From positions 2,684 through 24,454 of the forward strand of contig DHNI01000071.1 in NCBI GenBank assembly GCA_002409455.1: 21,771 nucleotides of DNA. The letters run 5' to 3'. Numbering within the stretch: the first letter of the stretch is position 1; the number at the start of each line of letters is the position of its first letter. A model generated the notes under the pieces. It did not search any database. It saw only the letters and a program-made list of their open reading frames with translations, and was not told where the DNA came from. Below are positions 14,387 through 21,771 of this stretch, one piece after another. Both the position numbers and the translations under genes were made by a program. Source of the stretch: Firmicutes bacterium UBA5420. Its GTDB lineage: Bacteria; Bacillota; Limnochordia; Darwinibacteriales; Darwinibacteriaceae.

Positions 14387-14416
14387 ATTCTTCGAGGGAA
14401 ATATCCGTTTACCTGC
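14387..14416 (-). promoter_or_regulatory. Weak sigma-H-like promoter candidate before spoIIAA
   Basis: On the minus strand, GCAGGTAAA (14408-14416) and GAAGAAT (14387-14393) resemble the sigma-H boxes RnAGGAwWW and RnnGAAT. The -10 matches fully and the -35 has one mismatch, but the spacing is 14 instead of 11-12. In Bacillus the spoIIA operon is sigma-H and Spo0A driven from this same place. No clear Spo0A box is present. Confidence 0.3.
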
Positions 14417-14428
14417 TAGTAAATGGAA

Positions 14429-15592
14429 TCAAAAAATAGCTTGAGCCATCGCCTGCCCTAGGCGCAACACCAAACTGGGAAAACCGAGTTTTTGCACCGT
14501 TTGACTTACCGTCAATGGGCTTGTGCCTACCACTTCCTCGCCATAAAGAGCCGTTATCGTACCGACAATTTGGCCTTCTTTGATTGGGAGTACGAAGTCG
14601 CCTTCTAGCTCAATGACAGTTGTCAAATCAAGTTCCTTCCCCCGCTCTACTGTGACCAAGAAATCATGAGGCAAGACCACGTCCACCATACGTGGTGCCC
14701 CTGTTGGACACTCTAAAGTACCAACGATGTCCTTTTGGGAATAAAGCTGTAGACTTTGATACTTGCGGAAACCATAATCCAGCAAAGCCCTGGCAGCACT
14801 TTCCCGTTCTTCTTCATTCTTATGACCAAGGGTTATGGCAATCAGCCGAAATTCTTCCCGTTCTGCAGTAGCCGCTATACAGTACCCAGCCTCGGTGGTA
14901 AAGCCAGTCTTCATGCCATCGACTCCGTAATAACGGCGTAACAGCTTGTTTCCATTCCAAAGTACCGGAATCTTCGTTGTATCAGGCCGCATGGTGTATT
15001 CGTAGGTTGAAACATAGTCCATAAGATGTGGAACGCTCATAGCGTACCGCACTAAGTCAGCCACATCCTGCGCACTCATCAGATTTGCACCGTCTTCCTC
15101 TGGGAGTCCAGTGCTGTTTTTGAAATATGTTGCACCTAATCCAAGCTCATCGGCACGGGCATTCATCAGTGCCACGAAGTTGGCTTCGCTTCCCGCCAAG
15201 AATTCTGCCACCGCGACCGCTGCATCATTGGCAGAGCCTACGGCAATAGCATAGACTAACTCGCCCAAGGCCAACTGTTCACCAGTTTCTAGCCAAATTC
15301 GTGAGCCTCTTTTACTGGCTGCAGAAGGACTTGCCGTAACTCGATCGTCTAGGCTAACTTCGCCTCGCTCTACAGCCTCTAGAACTAAGACCAAGGTCAT
15401 CAGTTTGGAAATACTGGCCACAGGGAGTGCTTCTTCACTATTTTGTTCTAAAAATACACGTCCGCTATATGGATCCATCAGATAATAGGCCTTACCGCCT
15501 ACGTCGAGAGCTGCCACCTGCCCGCCCGCTACGCTAAAACACAAAATTAGGGCAAGCAAACATTTGGCCCAAGAGAACAAGCGCATAGTCAC
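14429..15592 (-). CDS. dacF: Sporulation D-alanyl-D-alanine carboxypeptidase DacF
   Basis: This is a penicillin-binding protein of the S11 family that removes the terminal D-Ala from peptidoglycan stem peptides and regulates cross-linking of spore peptidoglycan. A signal peptide (CLLALILCFSVAGG to VAA) leads into the catalytic domain with all three active-site motifs: S-x-x-K at 60-63 (VASISKLM), S-x-N (VGSANDAAVA) and K-T-G (DGMKTGFTTEAGYC). A beta-rich PBP5-type C-terminal domain and an amphipathic anchor-like tail (LVLRLGQAMAQAIF) follow. The GTG at 15592 is 7 bases from GGGGG; an ATG at 15586 is the alternative, and the ATG at 15613 lies on the ribosome-site side. Its position just before spoIIAA matches Bacillus dacF and favours this name over dacB or dacA. 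Confidence 0.93.
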   Translation of the reverse strand: MTMRLFSWAKCLLALILCFSVAGGQVAALDVGGKAYYLMDPYSGRVFLEQNSEEALPVASISKLMTLVLVLEAVERGEVSLDDRVTASPSAASKRGSRIWLETGEQLALGELVYAIAVGSANDAAVAVAEFLAGSEANFVALMNARADELGLGATYFKNSTGLPEEDGANLMSAQDVADLVRYAMSVPHLMDYVSTYEYTMRPDTTKIPVLWNGNKLLRRYYGVDGMKTGFTTEAGYCIAATAEREEFRLIAITLGHKNEEERESAARALLDYGFRKYQSLQLYSQKDIVGTLECPTGAPRMVDVVLPHDFLVTVERGKELDLTTVIELEGDFVLPIKEGQIVGTITALYGEEVVGTSPLTVSQTVQKLGFPSLVLRLGQAMAQAIF

Positions 15593-15641
15593 AGTCTTTC
15601 CCCCTTTCCCCATTATAATAAGTATGGGGTCCGGAGGGCCA

Positions 15642-16958
15642 TTATAACTCTTTAGCGGTGATTTTCCTGTAAATCGTCGGTGCTAGGGTGGGGTGCTCGT
15701 CACCAATTTGAAAAGCGTGCAAGGCATGCACCAGAGCATCTTCCAGTTTCTGCGGATCATTGGAAAAAACCCTAGCTATAACGGCGTCTTTGGAAACATA
15801 CTCCCCAATCTCCGTATGGAGTTCTATGCCTACAGCTAGATCGATCATGGCATCTTTATGCTCCCGCCCGGCTCCAAGTTCCATGGCCGCGACACCAAGA
15901 GCCAGCGGATCGATCGCTTGCACATAACCACTCGTCGGGGCATGCAGTTCCTGGATATAGCGGGCTTGTGGCAGCAAACTCACATCATCTACTACATGTG
16001 CATCGCCACCTTGGGCGATGATCAATTCTTTGAATTTCTGCAAGGCATGGCCATCCCTCAAGCTTCGCTCTACAGAACGTCTGGCATCATCGCGATCCCT
16101 TGTGGTTCCAGCTAACAAGAGCATTTCTACGGCGAGCTCGATGCAAAGTTCTGTTAGGCGCGCAGAGCCTTCGCCTCGTAAAGTACGAATCGCTTCCTTG
16201 ATCTCTAAGGCGTTCCCGACTCCCCGTCCTAGGGGCTGGTTCATATCGGTGACTAGGGCTACTGTATCGCGTTTGGCTAATTGCCCAATTTTCACCATGG
16301 TTTTAGCCAACTCCACCGCGTCGTCCTCCGTTTTCATAAAAGCGCCCGTTCCTACCTTCACATCTAGAACAAAGCCATCTGCTCCAGAGGCGATCTTTTT
16401 GCTCATAATCGAAGAAGCAATGAGGGGAATAGATTCTACAGTCGCTGTCACATCACGCAAGGCGTAGAGCAATTTGTCAGCCGGAGCTAACTGGCCTGTT
16501 TGACCAACGAGACTGAGTCCTATTCGATTGACCTGATCTACGAACTCTTCGGGACGAAGATCGACTCTAAAGCCTGGGATACTCTCGAGCTTGTCAATGG
16601 TGCCCCCGGTGTGGCCTAGTCCCCGCCCAGACATCTTGGCAACCGGGACACCAAGGCTTGCCACAAGGGGGGCCACAATCAATGTAGTGGTATCTCCCAC
16701 GCCACCTGTGGAGTGCTTATCAACTTTTACACCACGAATAGCGCTTAAATCCAGAGTATCGCCTGAATGAGCCATGATCAGAGTGAGATCTGTGGTTTCT
16801 TCGGGATCCATTCCCTGAAAATAGACCGCCATGTTCCAGGCAGCCATCTGGTAATCAGGAATATGGCCCCCGACATAACCTCCGATCAAAAATTCTAGTT
16901 CTAGGCGGGATAAACGCTCGCCATCGCGCTTTTTTTGAATCAAATCGACAGCATGCAT
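15642..16958 (-). CDS. pdp: Pyrimidine-nucleoside phosphorylase
   Basis: This enzyme splits uridine, thymidine or deoxyuridine with phosphate to the base and (deoxy)ribose-1-phosphate. The 438 residues match the usual length. Seen: the N-terminal helical domain (VDLIQKKRDGERLSRLELEF), phosphate-binding KHSTGGVGDTTT (81-92), the family signature SGRGLGHTGGTIDKLES (110-126), base-binding IASSIMSKKIASGADGFVLD, and a C-terminal domain with EIGEYVSKDAVIARVFSND. The broader Firmicute Pdp is preferred over E. coli-type DeoA because of the deoB neighbour and lineage. The ATG at 16958 has GGAGG upstream. It lies 14 bases after deoB, whose mutase uses the pentose-1-phosphate made here. Confidence 0.95.
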   Translation of the reverse strand: MHAVDLIQKKRDGERLSRLELEFLIGGYVGGHIPDYQMAAWNMAVYFQGMDPEETTDLTLIMAHSGDTLDLSAIRGVKVDKHSTGGVGDTTTLIVAPLVASLGVPVAKMSGRGLGHTGGTIDKLESIPGFRVDLRPEEFVDQVNRIGLSLVGQTGQLAPADKLLYALRDVTATVESIPLIASSIMSKKIASGADGFVLDVKVGTGAFMKTEDDAVELAKTMVKIGQLAKRDTVALVTDMNQPLGRGVGNALEIKEAIRTLRGEGSARLTELCIELAVEMLLLAGTTRDRDDARRSVERSLRDGHALQKFKELIIAQGGDAHVVDDVSLLPQARYIQELHAPTSGYVQAIDPLALGVAAMELGAGREHKDAMIDLAVGIELHTEIGEYVSKDAVIARVFSNDPQKLEDALVHALHAFQIGDEHPTLAPTIYRKITAKEL

Positions 16959-16972
16959 CTCTATCGCCTCCT

Positions 16973-18142
16973 TTACGGCATAATCTCTGGCAAGAAGCTG
17001 ACACCAATTGTTGCATATTCCATGCTGAAAAAGTCCGCTACAGTCTTTGCTACATCGGCAAAACTATGGCGAATTCCCAAATCGATGCTCTGAACCAAGG
17101 GGCCTGCCACTAAAAGCGGTACATATTCACGGGTATGATCTGTACCGGGGAAGGTCGGATCGCAACCATGATCAGCAATAATAAACAAAAGATCGTTCGG
17201 ATTAAGGGCTGCCAAAACGTCTGGTAAGCGACGATCGAATTCCTCTAAACCCTGAGCATACCCTTGGGGATCATTGCGATGGCCCCAGAGCATATCAAAA
17301 TCCACCAAGTTGGCAAAAATAAGGCAAGATTCGTTTTTCCTGCCCATAAGCTCTACAATCCGATCAAGGGCTGCTTGGTTGCCCTTGGCGCTAAAGGACT
17401 CAGTGATACCTTGACCGGCAAAAATGTCTGAAATCTTCCCTATACCGTAGACAGGAATGCCCCCCTTGGTGAGTATATCCAGCACAGTGGGTTGAAAAGG
17501 TGGAAGGCTATAATCTTGCCGATTGGGGGTACGCTTCAAGGAACCAACCTCACCAACAAAAGGTCTGGCAATCACGCGCCCTACCGCATGTTCACCCTGA
17601 AGGAGCTCTCGTGCTATCGCACACCACGCATACAACTGCGTTAGGGGCACAACTTCTTCATGGGCTGCAATCTGAAACACGCTGTCTGCAGACGTATAAA
17701 CAATGGGAAATCCCGTCTTAATATGTTCCTCGCCGAGTTCTTCAATAATCGCTGTGCCTGAAGCTGGGTAATTACCAAGCGTCTGGCGAGCAATCTTTTC
17801 TTCAAAAGCGCGGATGACATCCCGGGGAAAACCGTGAGGATAGGTCGGAAAAGGTGCCTCTAGCGTTAGGCCTGCTATTTCCCAGTGGCCCGTAGTGGTA
17901 TCTTTGCCCTTGGAAACTTCCGCCATTTTCCCCCAGGCACCCTGGGGCCTTTCTACAAAAGGCACGCCCTGAATGGGAATAATGTTACCTAGACCAAGTC
18001 TTCCTGCGTTGGGCATGTTCAGGCCACCTCGGGCTTGGGCTACATGTGCTAAGGTGTTGCTCCCTTCGTCACCGTAGAGGTTGGCATCAGGTAAGGCGCC
18101 CACGCCAACGCTATCTAAGACAATAATCACAATTCGTTTCAT
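16973..18142 (-). CDS. deoB: Phosphopentomutase
   Basis: DeoB converts (deoxy)ribose-1-phosphate to the 5-phosphate, connecting nucleoside breakdown to central metabolism. The 389-residue protein is an alkaline-phosphatase-superfamily metalloenzyme. Visible are the metal site at the start (VIIVLDSVGVGALPDANLYG), the KDTTTGHWEIAGL motif with the phosphoryl-carrying threonine at about residue 84, NLVDFDMLWGHRND, and FIIADHGCDPTFPGTDHTRE. The ATG overlaps the xerD stop codon by 4 bases (ATGA) and has GGAGG upstream, so the two are translationally coupled. It directly precedes pdp. The name is secure. Confidence 0.96.
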   Translation of the reverse strand: MKRIVIIVLDSVGVGALPDANLYGDEGSNTLAHVAQARGGLNMPNAGRLGLGNIIPIQGVPFVERPQGAWGKMAEVSKGKDTTTGHWEIAGLTLEAPFPTYPHGFPRDVIRAFEEKIARQTLGNYPASGTAIIEELGEEHIKTGFPIVYTSADSVFQIAAHEEVVPLTQLYAWCAIARELLQGEHAVGRVIARPFVGEVGSLKRTPNRQDYSLPPFQPTVLDILTKGGIPVYGIGKISDIFAGQGITESFSAKGNQAALDRIVELMGRKNESCLIFANLVDFDMLWGHRNDPQGYAQGLEEFDRRLPDVLAALNPNDLLFIIADHGCDPTFPGTDHTREYVPLLVAGPLVQSIDLGIRHSFADVAKTVADFFSMEYATIGVSFLPEIMP

Positions 18143-19044
18143 TCATCGTCCTCCTTCACAGCCCTAGGATGTGTCTTTACGTAGACATCCCTCAAGTGTC
18201 CTTTATCCAAATGCGTATAGATTTGCGTCGTGGTTAAATCGGCATGGCCAAGCATTTCTTGAACCGATCGCAAATCGGCCCCATGCCGCAGAAGATGAGT
18301 GGCAAACGAATGCCGTAGCATATGCGGGGAGATCTCTTTTTCAATTCCCGCTCTTTTTGCTAATCCCTTGAGGATTTTCCAAAACCCTTGCCTGGTGAGG
18401 CGTTTGCCGCGAGTATTTAAAAAAAGAGCCCGCTCTCGGTGCTGTTTGGCAAGGCGCCCTCTGGCATACTTGAGATAGTCGGACGTAGCCCGTAGGGCAT
18501 GGCTACCTAAAGGAATAATCCGTTCCTTATTTCCCTTGCCTAGACAACGTACAAAACCTAGTTCATCAATATCACCGACATTTAAGCCTACAAGCTCCGA
18601 TACCCTTAACCCGCATCCATATAACACTTCCAGCATCGCCTGATCGCGATAACCAGCAGGTTTGTCCAATTTTGGAGCATCCAAAAGCGACAAAACTTCC
18701 TGTTCGCTGAGGATCTGAGGTAGGTCTTGCGACAGCTTTGGCGCGGGCATATAGGCACAAGGGTTATGCTCGACAACTTGCTCCTCGACCAGATAGTCGA
18801 AAAAGCTCCGCAATGCAGAGACTTTGCGGGCCCTAGAGCGTGCTACTATGCCTTGGCGTTCTAGATCCTGTACAAAAAGGGCCACATCTCTTGATTCCAC
18901 CTCTGCGAGGGAAAGCTTTTCTTGCACCAGAAATTTCGAGAACTGGCGTAGGTCACTAGAGTAGGCCCCAACAGTATTATCGGACAGTCCTTTTTCTATG
19001 CGCAAAAAGGCATAGTACGCATCAAATATGTGAGGTGAATTCAT
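18139..19044 (-). CDS. xerD: Site-specific tyrosine recombinase XerD
   Basis: XerD acts with XerC (CodV in Bacillus) at dif to resolve chromosome dimers. The 301-residue protein has an N-terminal SAM-like DNA-binding domain (YYAFLRIEKGLSDNTVGAYS, LRQFSKFL, KVSALRSFFDYL) and a catalytic domain. All catalytic residues are visible: R147 (GCGLRVSEL), K170 (LGKGNKER), H241 and R244 (SPHMLRHSFATHLL), H267 (MLGHADLTTT) and the nucleophile Y276 (QIYTHLD). The ATG at 19044 has GGAGG upstream. It lies between spoIIM and deoB, as in many Firmicutes, so this is the chromosomal Xer and not an element integrase. No attachment site or element is seen around it. Confidence 0.94.
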   Translation of the reverse strand: MNSPHIFDAYYAFLRIEKGLSDNTVGAYSSDLRQFSKFLVQEKLSLAEVESRDVALFVQDLERQGIVARSRARKVSALRSFFDYLVEEQVVEHNPCAYMPAPKLSQDLPQILSEQEVLSLLDAPKLDKPAGYRDQAMLEVLYGCGLRVSELVGLNVGDIDELGFVRCLGKGNKERIIPLGSHALRATSDYLKYARGRLAKQHRERALFLNTRGKRLTRQGFWKILKGLAKRAGIEKEISPHMLRHSFATHLLRHGADLRSVQEMLGHADLTTTQIYTHLDKGHLRDVYVKTHPRAVKEDDE

Positions 19045-19061
19045 GCTAAGGCCTCCTTCAG

Positions 19062-19712
19062 CTAGATCATAAACCCAGTGCCCAACTGAGCAAGAATCGG
19101 GGTTAAGTACGCTTCGATTAGAGCTGCCAGTACAAACAACAATCCGCTACAAAGAGACAAAAATGTGGTACTGGCAAATTGCCCATAGATACCATCCTTA
19201 GAGAAACCAAGCAAAGTTTTTAAGGCGATAGCCGAAAACGACAGAGCGCCCCCGGCTCCTACTAGTAGAGCCGGTACCACCAGCAAATTATGGGGCAAAA
19301 TCGACGTTGTTGACAGAATCAACCCTTGCACCATGGTCTCTTGGACGAGAAAACCCACTGTAAAACCTAAGACAAAACCCCTGACAAAGACGATGGCTAA
19401 GATCAAAGGGGCACCAATAACTGTCAATCCCAGCAGGAAGAGTAAACCTGTAGTCTTCACCACGTTGTCCATCACACTCTGGTAGAATACCTCGCCCCGT
19501 GGATAAAACTGGGCAGAATCATCGCTCAAAGAAGTATACACACCCGATATATAGGCAGCTAGATCCTCCTTCTGCACAGGTGAGAGTTTTTGCGTAGTCA
19601 CAGCCCCAAAACCCAAACCCGTTGCAAAGAGTAAAATAAGTGCTAGATAAAGCGGTAAATGACGAAGGAAGTACTTCGCCACCAGTTCACCGAAGGCTCC
19701 CGCTATAAACAT
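19062..19712 (-). CDS. spoIIM: Stage II sporulation protein M
   Basis: SpoIIM is the mother-cell membrane protein that recruits SpoIIP and SpoIID during engulfment of the forespore. The 216-residue protein has a short N-terminus (MFIAGAFGELVAKYFLRHLP), a first membrane helix (LYLALILLFATGLGFGAVTT), a loop domain (about 45-80) and four further hydrophobic stretches (LFLLGLTVIGAPLILAIVFV, GFVLGFTVGFLVQ, ILPHNLLVVPALLVGAGGAL, FLSLCSGLLFVLAALIEAYL). This is the SpoIIM/DUF95 pattern. The ATG at 19712 is 6 bases after AGAGGTG; an in-frame GTG at 19721 is inside that ribosome site and is rejected. A sigma-E promoter candidate precedes it, as expected for this gene. xerD follows after 17 bases. Confidence 0.93.
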   Translation of the reverse strand: MFIAGAFGELVAKYFLRHLPLYLALILLFATGLGFGAVTTQKLSPVQKEDLAAYISGVYTSLSDDSAQFYPRGEVFYQSVMDNVVKTTGLLFLLGLTVIGAPLILAIVFVRGFVLGFTVGFLVQETMVQGLILSTTSILPHNLLVVPALLVGAGGALSFSAIALKTLLGFSKDGIYGQFASTTFLSLCSGLLFVLAALIEAYLTPILAQLGTGFMI

Positions 19713-19744
19713 AGTATACACCTCTTTGGCTCAAGCATTATCTT

Positions 19745-19773
19745 ACTTTATGCTTTGCCCGCTGAGAATATGT
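19745..19773 (-). promoter_or_regulatory. Candidate sigma-E promoter of spoIIM
   Basis: On the minus strand, ACATATT (19767-19773) is followed after exactly 14 bases by CATAAAGT (19745-19752). The Bacillus sigma-E pattern is about GHATATT, 14 bases, CATAYAHT, so the -35 matches 6 of 7 and the -10 matches 6 of 8. The -35 starts at the stop codon of the preceding gene, and the predicted start point is about 25 bases before the spoIIM ATG. spoIIM is a known sigma-E gene in Bacillus. Confidence 0.5.
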
Positions 19774-20396
19774 TAGTCTACATGGGCTGTGCTATTGATG
19801 CAAATCGCTTCCCATGAGCAATTGCGACCTTGTTGTAAGTATCTTAGTTCAGATACACCTACATTGCTTTGGCGAAGACAATGGGATTTTTCGAGCGGGA
19901 TATGCAAGAGGGAAGCGATCGTTAATCGTAGAGCACCCCCGTGGGAAACAACGACAATTGTCTTGCCAAAGGCTCTAGGCACCTGCGCATCGAGGAAATC
20001 TTGAAAACGCTGCACCACCTCTAGGGGTAGCTCGCCCCCTGGAATTCGAGTTCTTAGGGCATCTTGGCCACGGGCCTCCCACAAATCGGGATACTCTAGC
20101 TTCACTTGTTCACGAGTCTTGGCTTCCCAAACACCAAAGGACATCTCGCGCAAACGTGGATCGATCACCGGACTGAGCTGATGATGTTTGGCAATGGTTT
20201 CCGCCGTAAGCTGGGCTCGCTTCAGATCGCTGCTATAAACGGCTTGAATGCTACGATTTCGCAGGAATTGTCCTACCTTTTCTGCTTGAATCAAGCCAGC
20301 TGGCGATAAGGGACTATCCTGTTGGCCTTGGTAGCGTCTTTCTTTGTTCCAAAGAGTCTCTCCGTGGCGTACGAAGATGATTGTGGTAGCAGTCAT
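19773..20396 (-). CDS. Histidine phosphatase family protein (GpmB/CobC-like)
   Basis: This is a phosphatase or mutase of the histidine phosphatase (branch 1) superfamily with 207 residues. The catalytic parts are FVRHGETLWN with the nucleophile H11, R60 in YSSDLKRAQLTAE, the acid residue E84 in RLREMSFGVWE, and VVVSHGGALRLTI with H152. This pattern fits alpha-ribazole phosphatase, GpmB-like or PhoE-like broad phosphatases; the substrate cannot be told from the sequence. There are no cobalamin genes nearby. The ATG at 20396 has GGAG 7-8 bases upstream. It follows the endonuclease Q-type gene by 33 bases and precedes spoIIM by 60 bases, and is probably cotranscribed. Confidence 0.9.
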   Translation of the reverse strand: MTATTIIFVRHGETLWNKERRYQGQQDSPLSPAGLIQAEKVGQFLRNRSIQAVYSSDLKRAQLTAETIAKHHQLSPVIDPRLREMSFGVWEAKTREQVKLEYPDLWEARGQDALRTRIPGGELPLEVVQRFQDFLDAQVPRAFGKTIVVVSHGGALRLTIASLLHIPLEKSHCLRQSNVGVSELRYLQQGRNCSWEAICINSTAHVD

Positions 20397-20429
20397 CTGT
20401 TCACTCCATTCCTTTTTAACCTATCTGAC

Positions 20430-21593
20430 CTATTTGAGCTTCGTTACCCGACCATATTTTCCTCCCCCGCCGGGCAAAATGGGCAGATTCCCCATGCGGA
20501 GAGCTTCGATTTGCCGAGCTAGGCCAGCCCCCGCCACATCAGATATGGTATCTAAGGATACAGTATACATAATCTCAATTTCCGTTCCTAGCTTTTCCGT
20601 TAACTCCCCATAGACTTTTGGCCCCACGCCAGGCAACATCAGCAGGGGCACATGCGATTTGTAAGGGGGTCTTCCCTCAACTTTCCCCCTGTAATCACCG
20701 ATTTCCCGCAAGCGATCCCAGACACCTGTAATCATGGGTTTGTTGCATCTCGGACATTGCATAACAGGCCGTTCTTCGCTTGCCAAGAGCTCACAATTCT
20801 TGCAAAAACTTCGATAGTACTTGCCTAATAAGGGCTCTAGACCATGGGTGGCCACAATACCCTGCCCATTGTGGGCCAGTGCATCCGTCCACTCCTTAAA
20901 ATTGGCCTCTGGTAAATCATAGGCCGTAAACTCACGTGCCATCGTGCCCAAAGAGTGTGCATCGGAATTTGAAAGATAAGCATAACTATGGGTATCACGA
21001 ATCTGGAAGGCCATCTTTGTGTCAGAACTTAAACCGAGCTCCAATCCTTTAATCAAGTGTGGATCGGTAAACATTTCTCCAAGTGTGCGCACGCAGTTAC
21101 CATAGACGCCCTTGTGGGGTGTAAAGGCATGGGCTGCCAGACTAACGCCACCGTTTTCGACCACCATGTCTAGCCAGGCATCAGGTGCTAGCTTCAATCT
21201 CTGGGTTGAGAGGGAAGGATTGGTCACCCATGGCGAAAGCTCGGAAGCATAGTTCTCAAGCCGCTCTAGATCAGGGAAAAATGCCAGAAAATGTGCCTCT
21301 CTGCCCGTGCTATGGACTAGTTCTACTTCATGTCCAAGCAATAACGTTATGCCCTGCCACAGATAGCCCCCACCGGCAAGGGGCGTCAGCTGATTGTCCT
21401 TACGCAACGTTCTTAGATCGCTAAGAACCCCACTCGTTGCCGCATCGACAATTCCTAAAAGCCCGATCCCCTTCCGTTTCGCCGCTTGCGGGATATGTTC
21501 CAAAGTCAACTGCGGTGAAGCCGTAATCTTCACCCATTTCCCCTGGCTTGTTTTACCGATATGTATATGTAGATCGCCATAAACGATTGCCAC
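20430..21593 (-). CDS. Endonuclease Q family protein (PHP domain, zinc ribbon, HhH)
   Basis: This 388-residue (or one less) protein belongs to the family of archaeal EndoQ and its Bacillus relatives, which cut DNA 5' of deaminated bases and abasic sites. An N-terminal PHP-type metal domain (YGDLHIHIGKTSQGKW, LLGIVDAATSG, LLLGHEVELVH, SLAAHAFTPHKGVYG, YLSNSDAHS) is followed by a four-cysteine zinc site (C264, C267, C280, C283) and a helix-hairpin-helix-like region (LLMLPGVGPKVYGELTEKLG). The C-terminus is PILPGGGGKYGRV-rich. The GTG at 21593 is 7-8 bases from GGGGAGG and puts the YGDLHIHIG motif at the N-terminus; the longer frame to 21626 overlaps the upstream gene and lacks a ribosome site. 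Activity on DNA is inferred from the family. Confidence 0.88.
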   Translation of the reverse strand: MAIVYGDLHIHIGKTSQGKWVKITASPQLTLEHIPQAAKRKGIGLLGIVDAATSGVLSDLRTLRKDNQLTPLAGGGYLWQGITLLLGHEVELVHSTGREAHFLAFFPDLERLENYASELSPWVTNPSLSTQRLKLAPDAWLDMVVENGGVSLAAHAFTPHKGVYGNCVRTLGEMFTDPHLIKGLELGLSSDTKMAFQIRDTHSYAYLSNSDAHSLGTMAREFTAYDLPEANFKEWTDALAHNGQGIVATHGLEPLLGKYYRSFCKNCELLASEERPVMQCPRCNKPMITGVWDRLREIGDYRGKVEGRPPYKSHVPLLMLPGVGPKVYGELTEKLGTEIEIMYTVSLDTISDVAGAGLARQIEALRMGNLPILPGGGGKYGRVTKLK

Positions 21594-21607
21594 GTACGTC
21601 CCTCCCC

Positions 21608-21771
21608 TTATAATAAACGGGCGCAAAATTGGGCGCTGGCCAAGACACCATGAAAAAACAGAGGATCGTCCTTCAAACCGCGCCCCATCGTAGATAAGGG
21701 TATCTTCGCCGCAAAGAGTTCTTCATAGCTCTCTTCGGTCTGCTCCCACGCTATTTTTTGCCCCAGTTCCT
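21608..21771 (-). CDS. DUF3866 family protein (C-terminal fragment; 5' end outside window)
   Basis: Only the last 53 codons are in the window, read in frame up to the TAA at 21608-21610. The tail carries KIPLSTMGRGLKDDPLFFHG, which I recall as the conserved C-terminal motif (LSTMGRGL-x-D/E-DP) of DUF3866 proteins. DUF3866 is an uncharacterised family often found beside Nudix and XerD genes. Its stop is 14 bases before the GTG of the endonuclease Q-type gene, and the ribosome site GGGGAGG of that gene directly follows it, so the two are in one transcript. Function is unknown. The assignment is from memory of the motif and covers only a fragment. Confidence 0.65.
   Translation of the reverse strand, partial: ELGQKIAWEQTEESYEELFAAKIPLSTMGRGLKDDPLFFHGVLASAQFCARLL

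Noticed and set aside
15620..15648. Possible forespore promoter before dacF (GTTATA and CATACTT on the minus strand)
   Set aside because: The boxes each have a mismatch to sigma-G/sigma-F and the spacing is 16. The -35 overlaps the pdp stop region. Too weak to list as a feature.
18139..19044. XerD as the integrase of a mobile element
   Set aside because: It lies in the conserved spoIIM-xerD-deoB context with no flanking repeats, tRNA or phage-type genes.

Overview
All 25 genes in this window lie on the minus strand. The set (spoIIM, dacF, spoIIAA-spoIIAB-sigF, spoVAC-AD-AEb) marks an endospore-forming Firmicute (Bacillota). The same stretch carries exbB-exbD-tonB, which work across an outer membrane, next to a protein built as an SLH domain plus long coiled coil plus C-terminal hydrophobic anchor. 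Together these suggest a flagellated, spore-forming diderm Firmicute. Limnochordia-like or Halanaerobiales-like lineages are my best guess from established knowledge of which Firmicutes are diderm; the sequence does not prove it. Base composition looks uniform, SD sequences are strong GGAGG types, and GTG/TTG starts are common.

Layout from right to left (direction of transcription). (1) 21771-11462 is a long housekeeping and sporulation run: a DUF3866-like protein (partial), an endonuclease Q-type PHP protein, a histidine phosphatase, SpoIIM, XerD, phosphopentomutase, pyrimidine-nucleoside phosphorylase, DacF, SpoIIAA, SpoIIAB, sigma-F, a PHP phosphoesterase and, after a 136-base gap with its own promoter candidate, a GNAT acetyltransferase closed by a hairpin terminator. 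(2) 11300-6034 is a tight five-gene operon: exbB, exbD, tonB, a secreted cohesin-domain protein and an SLH/coiled-coil protein, closed by a strong terminator. (3) 5919-4082 is spoVAC-spoVAD-spoVAEb, with a good sigma-G promoter candidate in front and a hairpin terminator behind. (4) 3940-1 is a chemotaxis/flagellar-switch set: cheW, fliM, fliY, cheA (cut by the window edge).

How the genes work together: SpoIIAA/SpoIIAB/sigma-F form the forespore partner-switch. SpoIIM is part of the engulfment machinery, DacF trims peptidoglycan, and the SpoVA proteins load and release dipicolinic acid. CheA/CheW signal to the switch proteins FliM and FliY, and FliY also carries CheC-type phosphatase motifs. 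DeoB and Pdp salvage deoxyribose and pyrimidine nucleosides. The most unusual part is operon 2: it couples inner-membrane energy to an outer envelope and encodes two exported surface or periplasmic proteins, and it sits between sigF and spoVA, which are contiguous in Bacillus-type genomes.

The largest gene-free gaps are 161 bases (11301-11461), 141 bases (3941-4081), 136 bases (11888-12023) and 114 bases (5920-6033). No gap reaches 300 bases. No tRNA, rRNA, insertion sequence, CRISPR or riboswitch was seen.
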